This document shows positions 60,310 to 64,000 of a DNA stretch of 64,000 nt, in pieces. Made by a program: the position numbers and the translations under genes. The first letter of the stretch is position 1. Each line of letters starts with the position of its first letter. The notes below the pieces were generated by a model. It was not told where the DNA came from. It did not search any database and was given only the letters and a program-made list of their open reading frames with translations. The DNA comes from Streptomyces sp. NBC_00433 (GTDB lineage: Bacteria > Actinomycetota > Actinomycetes > Streptomycetales > Streptomycetaceae). The DNA is taken from assembly GCA_036015235.1 (NCBI GenBank), contig CP107926.1, positions 2,294,001-2,358,000 on the forward strand, written 5' to 3'.

Positions 60310-61302
60310 TTATTCCTTTTCCTTTTCGGGCTTGCCGTGGGCGCGCCGGTAGTGGACGCCGGACAGTGCCCCTGCTCCGATGACCATGAGCAGACCGGCC
60401 AAGCCGGCGAGCCAGGTGGTGGCGTCGGCTCCGGTGTGGGCGAGTTGGGCATGCGTCGCGTCGGCTGCCGCCGTGCTGGAAGCGGACGGCGCCGCTCCCG
60501 CAGCGGATGCCGAGGGGTTCGCGTTGGGCCGGCCGCCCGAGGCCGGTGCAGCAACCGGGTCGGAGGATGCCGGTGTTGCGGGTCGGATCGTCGGCGTGGT
60601 GGCCGGTGGTGTGGTGGTGTCGGTGAGTGTGATGGCGATCAGTCCGGCGGGTTCGGCGCGGGCGGTGACGGGCTGGCTGCGGGCCGGGGTGCCGTGCGGG
60701 CCGGAGCGCTCGGTGACGGTGTAGGTGGTGCCGGTGCGGGCGGTGACCGGCAGGCTGGCCTGGGCGCTTCCCGAAGGGCCGGTGGTGACGGTGGACACCT
60801 TGCCGGTGCTGCTGGTGATGGCGATGACGGCGCCCGGGACCGGCCTGCGGGCACGGTCGGTCAGGTGGACGGTCAGGCCGGCCGGGGTGTACGAATCGGT
60901 CACCGTGACCGGCACGGTGACGCCGTCGGGCACGACGACGTCCTGGTCGGGACCGGGCTGGACAGAAGCGGAGCCGGTCGCGGTCTGCCGCATGTGGTAA
61001 ATGCCCGCGGGCAGATCGGGGAAGGCGAGGGTGCCGTCGGCGTTGGTGGTGCCGGTGGCCGAGGTCGTCCCGGCCAGGTCGGTCAGGGTGAACGCCGCGC
61101 CGGACACAGGTGTCCCGTCGGTAGTGGTGACGTTCAGGCTGATGCCACCGGGCACCACGACGCGTGGCGAGGCGCTGTGCGGAGCGGACGGGCTGGGGGT
61201 TGGGGGCGCGGCGGAAGCCGGGGTCTGCGCGAGGAGCGCGAGGACGGTGGCGGTCAGGGCGAGGGTGCCGGAGCGCAGCACGAGGTGGCGGGGGCGGTGC
61301 AC
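60310..61302 (-). CDS. Secreted surface protein with SpaA-like domains and LAHTG sorting signal
   Basis: A 330-residue protein. Residues 1-32 form a signal peptide ending in QTPASAAP. Residues of about 50-130 and 135-235 look like two prealbumin/SpaA-type beta-sandwich domains (VSGAAFTLTDLAGTTSATG, PVPGAVIAITSSTGKVSTV), with FPDLPAGIYHMRQT as the typical last strand. A Pro/Ser/Ala-rich wall-spanning stretch follows. The C-terminus has LAHTG (287-291), a membrane helix and the basic tail. LAxTG is the signal of class E sortase in streptomycetes. No sortase gene is in the window. Confidence 0.85.
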   Translation of the reverse strand: MHRPRHLVLRSGTLALTATVLALLAQTPASAAPPTPSPSAPHSASPRVVVPGGISLNVTTTDGTPVSGAAFTLTDLAGTTSATGTTNADGTLAFPDLPAGIYHMRQTATGSASVQPGPDQDVVVPDGVTVPVTVTDSYTPAGLTVHLTDRARRPVPGAVIAITSSTGKVSTVTTGPSGSAQASLPVTARTGTTYTVTERSGPHGTPARSQPVTARAEPAGLIAITLTDTTTPPATTPTIRPATPASSDPVAAPASGGRPNANPSASAAGAAPSASSTAAADATHAQLAHTGADATTWLAGLAGLLMVIGAGALSGVHYRRAHGKPEKEKE

Positions 61303-61423
61303 GAAGAAGGGATCTCCCGGAGTCGGATGAGTGGACGAAGGGGCTTGGCGCGAACGGCTGCCGGACTGGTGATCAGTGCGACCGCTCGGAAGGGTGCGTA
61401 GGTGGCAGCAGTCGTCGGCTGCT

Positions 61424-61882
61424 TCACCGGGGCCGGCGGGGCGTCCGGTCGGGCGCTGGTGTGGGCAGTGCGGTGACGCCGCGGACTCGGCTTCGCCGAG
61501 CCGGGCTCGGGGTCAGGGGCGGGATGCTGGTGTTGAACCACATCCGCACGTACTGGGCGAGTGCTTCCTGCAGGCCGGTGAAGTCACCCTCGGCCCACGG
61601 CGGTCCGTCTGTTGTGCCGTCGCGGACGGTCCCCGGCTTGAGGTTGATGTGTCCCTCGGCGCGCAGGCGTTCGTCGCGGGCGGTGAAGGTGCCGTGGTCG
61701 GAGAAGGCCAGGTGGTGGCTGTCGATGGCGCCGTGGTCGGGGTGGATCACGGCCAGGTGCAGGCCGCTGTACACGTTCTGCCGGATGGTCGGTGAGAACC
61801 GGATCCGCAGCCGCAGCGGAGCCGCCGCCGCGGGGGCGGCGTAGAAGGTATCGCCGATGACGACAGCGGCGTCCAGCGGCAA
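61424..61882 (-). CDS. Hypothetical protein, start uncertain
   Basis: The clear part is 152 residues from TTG 61882 (VIGDTFYAAPAAAAPLRLRI, HLAVIHPDHGAIDSHHLAFS and DHGTFTARDERL), an all-beta-looking fold with a Pro/Arg-rich tail. The frame stays open upstream with plausible sequence (LHAPDFFTQAPELPLD) beginning at CTG 61918, about 13 bases after GGAGG. So the real start may be CTG, as in the DUF317 gene 2.4 kb away. It follows a DUF317 gene on the same strand. Function is unknown. Confidence 0.6.
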   Translation of the reverse strand: MPLDAAVVIGDTFYAAPAAAAPLRLRIRFSPTIRQNVYSGLHLAVIHPDHGAIDSHHLAFSDHGTFTARDERLRAEGHINLKPGTVRDGTTDGPPWAEGDFTGLQEALAQYVRMWFNTSIPPLTPSPARRSRVRGVTALPTPAPDRTPRRPR

Positions 61883-61949
61883 TTCGGGGGCCTGGGTGAA
61901 GAAGTCCGGGGCATGCAGCGTTACGGGAGACCTCCAGAGATCGACGGGT

Positions 61950-62744
61950 TCATCGGCGCGGCCCCGGGGCGGTACCCGTGCCCGGCGCGGCGGGCAGTCC
62001 CGGTACCTGCGGTTGGGCAGCGGGGGGCCGGTCGGACAGGTGGACGGGCAGCCGCCGCATGGGCCGGGTGTCGGTGGGCACCTGGCTTAGGTTGCGGATC
62101 AGCGGTGCCTTAGCGACGACGGACGTGGTGAAGGCTGCGAGGAGGTGGACGGGGGTTGCTGCCGTGAACGTCGCGGACCACAGGGACAGCCCGCGCTCGC
62201 CGACGAACACCGTCCAGGCGTCGGCTTTCTCATCGGTTTCCGGTGCGTAGCGGTGTCGCACAGTGGCGAGGCCGTCGGGGCTGGTGAACGTCTGCCAGCC
62301 GCTGGTGCTGATCTCATGCTTCCAGCCGGTGATGAGGAGCGGCAGGTACGCCTGCACGGGATGGGCGTGGTCCACCAGGAAGGACTCAAGCGGCCGGTCT
62401 GCGGAGCCGTAGGAGCGCAGGAGCTGGGCGTGGAAGGCGGCGAGCAGTTCGGTGGGGGTGTCCCAGGCGAAGGTCACTCCCCAGGCGGGGGCGGCGAACG
62501 GGTCGCGGCGGGCCTCCACGACCCATGGCCGGCCCTCGTTGTTGCCGCACCGCACCCGCTGGCACGAGCTGGTGGCGATCCTCTGGCCCAAGTGCGGGGC
62601 GTGCACCGTCCACCCCTGGTCGGCGGGGAACGGCCACACCGTCGCCAGGTCACAGGTTCCGCGGCCGGCGAGGTAGCGCGGCAGCACCTCGACCACCCGA
62701 TCGGGGTCGGCTCCGCTCACGGGGCCGGACGGGGTATCGGTCAC
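61950..62744 (-). CDS. DUF317 protein
   Basis: A 264-residue protein from GTG 62744. It has VVEVLPRYLAGRGTCDLATV, the repeat part YLPLLITGWKHEISTSGWQT, and the DUF317 segments WGVTFAWDTPTELLAAFHAQL and WSATFTAATPVHLLAAFTTSV. Two such segments mean two DUF317 units. It starts 22 bases after the stop of the upstream DUF317 gene, so both are in the same transcript. No catalytic residues are known. Confidence 0.85.
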   Translation of the reverse strand: MTDTPSGPVSGADPDRVVEVLPRYLAGRGTCDLATVWPFPADQGWTVHAPHLGQRIATSSCQRVRCGNNEGRPWVVEARRDPFAAPAWGVTFAWDTPTELLAAFHAQLLRSYGSADRPLESFLVDHAHPVQAYLPLLITGWKHEISTSGWQTFTSPDGLATVRHRYAPETDEKADAWTVFVGERGLSLWSATFTAATPVHLLAAFTTSVVAKAPLIRNLSQVPTDTRPMRRLPVHLSDRPPAAQPQVPGLPAAPGTGTAPGPRR

Positions 62745-62766
62745 AGGTCTCCTTCGTCCTCGGGGT

Positions 62767-63747
62767 TCAGCGGGCCGGGCCGGCAGCAGCAGCAGCCGGT
62801 GGCGGTGACGGCAACTGCCGGGTTGCGGTGCTGGTCGACCACCGCGGAACACTGACGGTGCGCGGCGCCGTTGCCTGGTGGCGCTGTCGGCGGGCGACCT
62901 CCAGCGGTGTCGGCACTGCCGGGCGCTCCGGCACGGAGGCAGGGGGGTGGATCGGCGTGGCGTAGGGGCGGCAGGAGGCGGTGAGCAGGTCGGCGTCGCG
63001 GGAGACAGGACCGGGATCGGTCATGGCGGTGGCGAAGGCGCGCAGGATCCGGGTGGGGGTGGCGCTGTGGAAGGAGGCTTCCCACAGCGGGCGGCGCCCG
63101 CCGCCGGGATCAGCGACCACGGCGCGCCAGGCGTCACCCCGGCCCACTCGACGGGGATCGCGATAGGCGACGCAGACCAGCTCGTCGGGCGAGATGGCGT
63201 GTGCCAGGAAGCCGGCCGGGGTGACGTGCCAGTTCGCCGCCCGGAAGGTCTCCCACACCGCGGCGACGTCCTCGTCGTCGGCGATACCCCGGTCGAGAAA
63301 CAGCTCCCGCCCGCGGTCGATCGTGACGGCGGCGTCCAGTTCGGCGGTGATCGCAGCAAGGATCTCCGGCGGAGTGTGATCGCTGAACGCCGCCGACCAC
63401 ACGTCCCGCAGGGGCCAGCCATCGCGGGCGCGGAGCTGCCACAGCGCGGTCGCATCCGGCATCAGCTCGGATACCTCGGGCACGAACGCCACCCGGAGCT
63501 GGGAGCCGCGGGTGGTGACGTAGTGGTTGCCCAGCTCGTCTGACATCTCGTGCCAGTACGGGTGGGTCAGCGGCGCGAAGGCGTCAGACGATTCACCGGC
63601 GTCCCCGGCCAGGTAGCGGGGGGCGACCAGCACATCGTCGTAAGCGGTGTCGCGGCTCACGCGTTCACGGCGCGGGAAGCCGCTGGAGGTCGGGAAATAG
63701 GGCACATGCACAGTCCGCTGGGGAAGCGGTTCGAGGGCGTCGGTCAC
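62767..63747 (-). CDS. DUF317 protein
   Basis: A 326-residue protein from GTG 63747. Segments VLVAPRYLAGDAGESSDAFA, WSAAFSDHTPPEILAAITAEL and WEASFHSATPTRILRAFATAM are two DUF317 units. The C-terminal 70 residues are Pro/Arg/Thr-rich, low-complexity. The start overlaps the stop of the partial upstream gene (GTGA). It is the longest of the three DUF317 proteins here. Confidence 0.85.
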   Translation of the reverse strand: MTDALEPLPQRTVHVPYFPTSSGFPRRERVSRDTAYDDVLVAPRYLAGDAGESSDAFAPLTHPYWHEMSDELGNHYVTTRGSQLRVAFVPEVSELMPDATALWQLRARDGWPLRDVWSAAFSDHTPPEILAAITAELDAAVTIDRGRELFLDRGIADDEDVAAVWETFRAANWHVTPAGFLAHAISPDELVCVAYRDPRRVGRGDAWRAVVADPGGGRRPLWEASFHSATPTRILRAFATAMTDPGPVSRDADLLTASCRPYATPIHPPASVPERPAVPTPLEVARRQRHQATAPRTVSVPRWSTSTATRQLPSPPPAAAAAGPAR

Positions 63748-64000
63748 GCGGCGATCCGCTTCTCGGTGGCCGGGTCGATGTCGACGCTCATGTGGCCGAG
63801 GGCGCGTTCAGCGCGCGCGGCGGCCAGGGCGGCCGTCGGTGCGGTGACCACGACCAGTCCGGCCCGGGCGGTGAAACTCGAGCCTTCCGGCGGGAGGACC
63901 AGGCGGTCGCCCTCCTGGCACAGCCAGGTGGCGCGGTCCAGCCACGGTGTGCCGGCGGCGAAGCCGCGGGTGAGGTGGCAGGCGGTGACCGTGCCGGAGG
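63744..64000 (-). CDS. C-terminal end of an unknown protein, cut by the window edge
   Basis: The frame is open to the right edge; only the last 84 codons are seen. It reads CQEGDRLVLPPEGSSFTARA, then GLVVVTAPTAALAAARAERA and ends EKRIAA. It is coupled to the DUF317 gene by a GTGA overlap. The family cannot be given from this part. Confidence 0.6.
   Translation of the reverse strand, partial: SGTVTACHLTRGFAAGTPWLDRATWLCQEGDRLVLPPEGSSFTARAGLVVVTAPTAALAAARAERALGHMSVDIDPATEKRIAA

Noticed and set aside
60259..61401. Gly-rich plus-strand frame opposite the LAHTG protein
   Set aside because: Low-complexity antisense of the Ala/Thr/Pro-rich surface protein.
1..64000. tRNA or rRNA genes, att site for an integrative element
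   Set aside because: No cloverleaf with the GGTTCGAATCC-type arm and no tyrosine recombinase with intact catalytic residues was recognised, so element ends cannot be set.

Overview
High-GC actinomycete DNA, almost certainly Streptomyces or a close relative such as Kitasatospora. The pointers are strong third-position G/C, GTG/TTG starts, a conservon (cvnA-D), XRE-TPR regulators, an FxLD lanthipeptide cluster, WhiB, DUF2637 and three DUF317 proteins. The gene mix looks like a chromosomal arm or large plasmid: accessory modules, broken genes and a mobilisable element at the right end. No tRNA, rRNA or CRISPR array was seen.

Layout. (1) 1-2.9 kb: a cut-off kinase-like gene and a minus-strand XRE regulator/GNAT pair. 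(2) 3.05-6.9 kb: conservon cvnABCD plus a GAF protein, all overlapping or tightly spaced. (3) 6.95-17.3 kb: a long plus-strand run with an acyl-CoA dehydrogenase-like protein lacking the usual catalytic Glu, several unknown proteins (two share a CRYC motif), two endonuclease/exonuclease/phosphatase (EEP) proteins (one frame-broken), two NUDIX hydrolases, a D-Ala-D-Ala-ligase-type ATP-grasp enzyme, a C39-like peptidase and MurF. A separate MurC lies at 27.6-28.9 kb. (4) 17.5-24.3 kb: a derived type I-E CRISPR effector operon, made of an SF2/SNF2-like ATPase, a Cas8e-Cas11e fusion, Cas7e, Cas5e and Cas6e. No Cas3 HD nuclease, Cas1, Cas2 or array is present. (5) 25-29 kb: a low-GC HEPN/zinc-ribbon gene, gene debris, and murC. 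(6) 29.2-40.2 kb: HAD hydrolase, XRE regulator, then the FxLD lanthipeptide cluster (precursor, LanB, LanC, SpaB_C-PIMT methyltransferase fusion, unknown helical protein, ABC exporter). (7) 40.4-49.4 kb: NB-ARC/WD40 STAND protein, fragments of two PIMT-like methyltransferases, a recombinase-like fragment, a pentapeptide-repeat membrane protein and three regulators. (8) 49.5-64 kb: a mobilisable element with replication initiator, DnaC-like ATPase, WhiB, DUF2637 membrane protein full of GGACCA motifs, MobC with a candidate oriT, relaxase, three DUF317 proteins and a LAHTG surface protein.

How it works together. The CRISPR block can in principle process crRNA (Cas6e) and assemble Cascade, but it has no DNA-shredding Cas3, so the SNF2-like ATPase suggests blocking, displacement or a non-nucleolytic outcome. 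In the lanthipeptide cluster the split LanB (glutamylation part apart from the elimination part), LanC and PIMT predict a thioether-bridged peptide with an isoaspartate, exported by the ABC transporter.

Caveat. Several reading-frame breaks (11.8, 27.0, 29.1, 38.43, 45.96, 46.17 and 49.36 kb) can each be healed by adding one base, all in the same direction, so uncorrected single-base deletions in the assembly are a real possibility.
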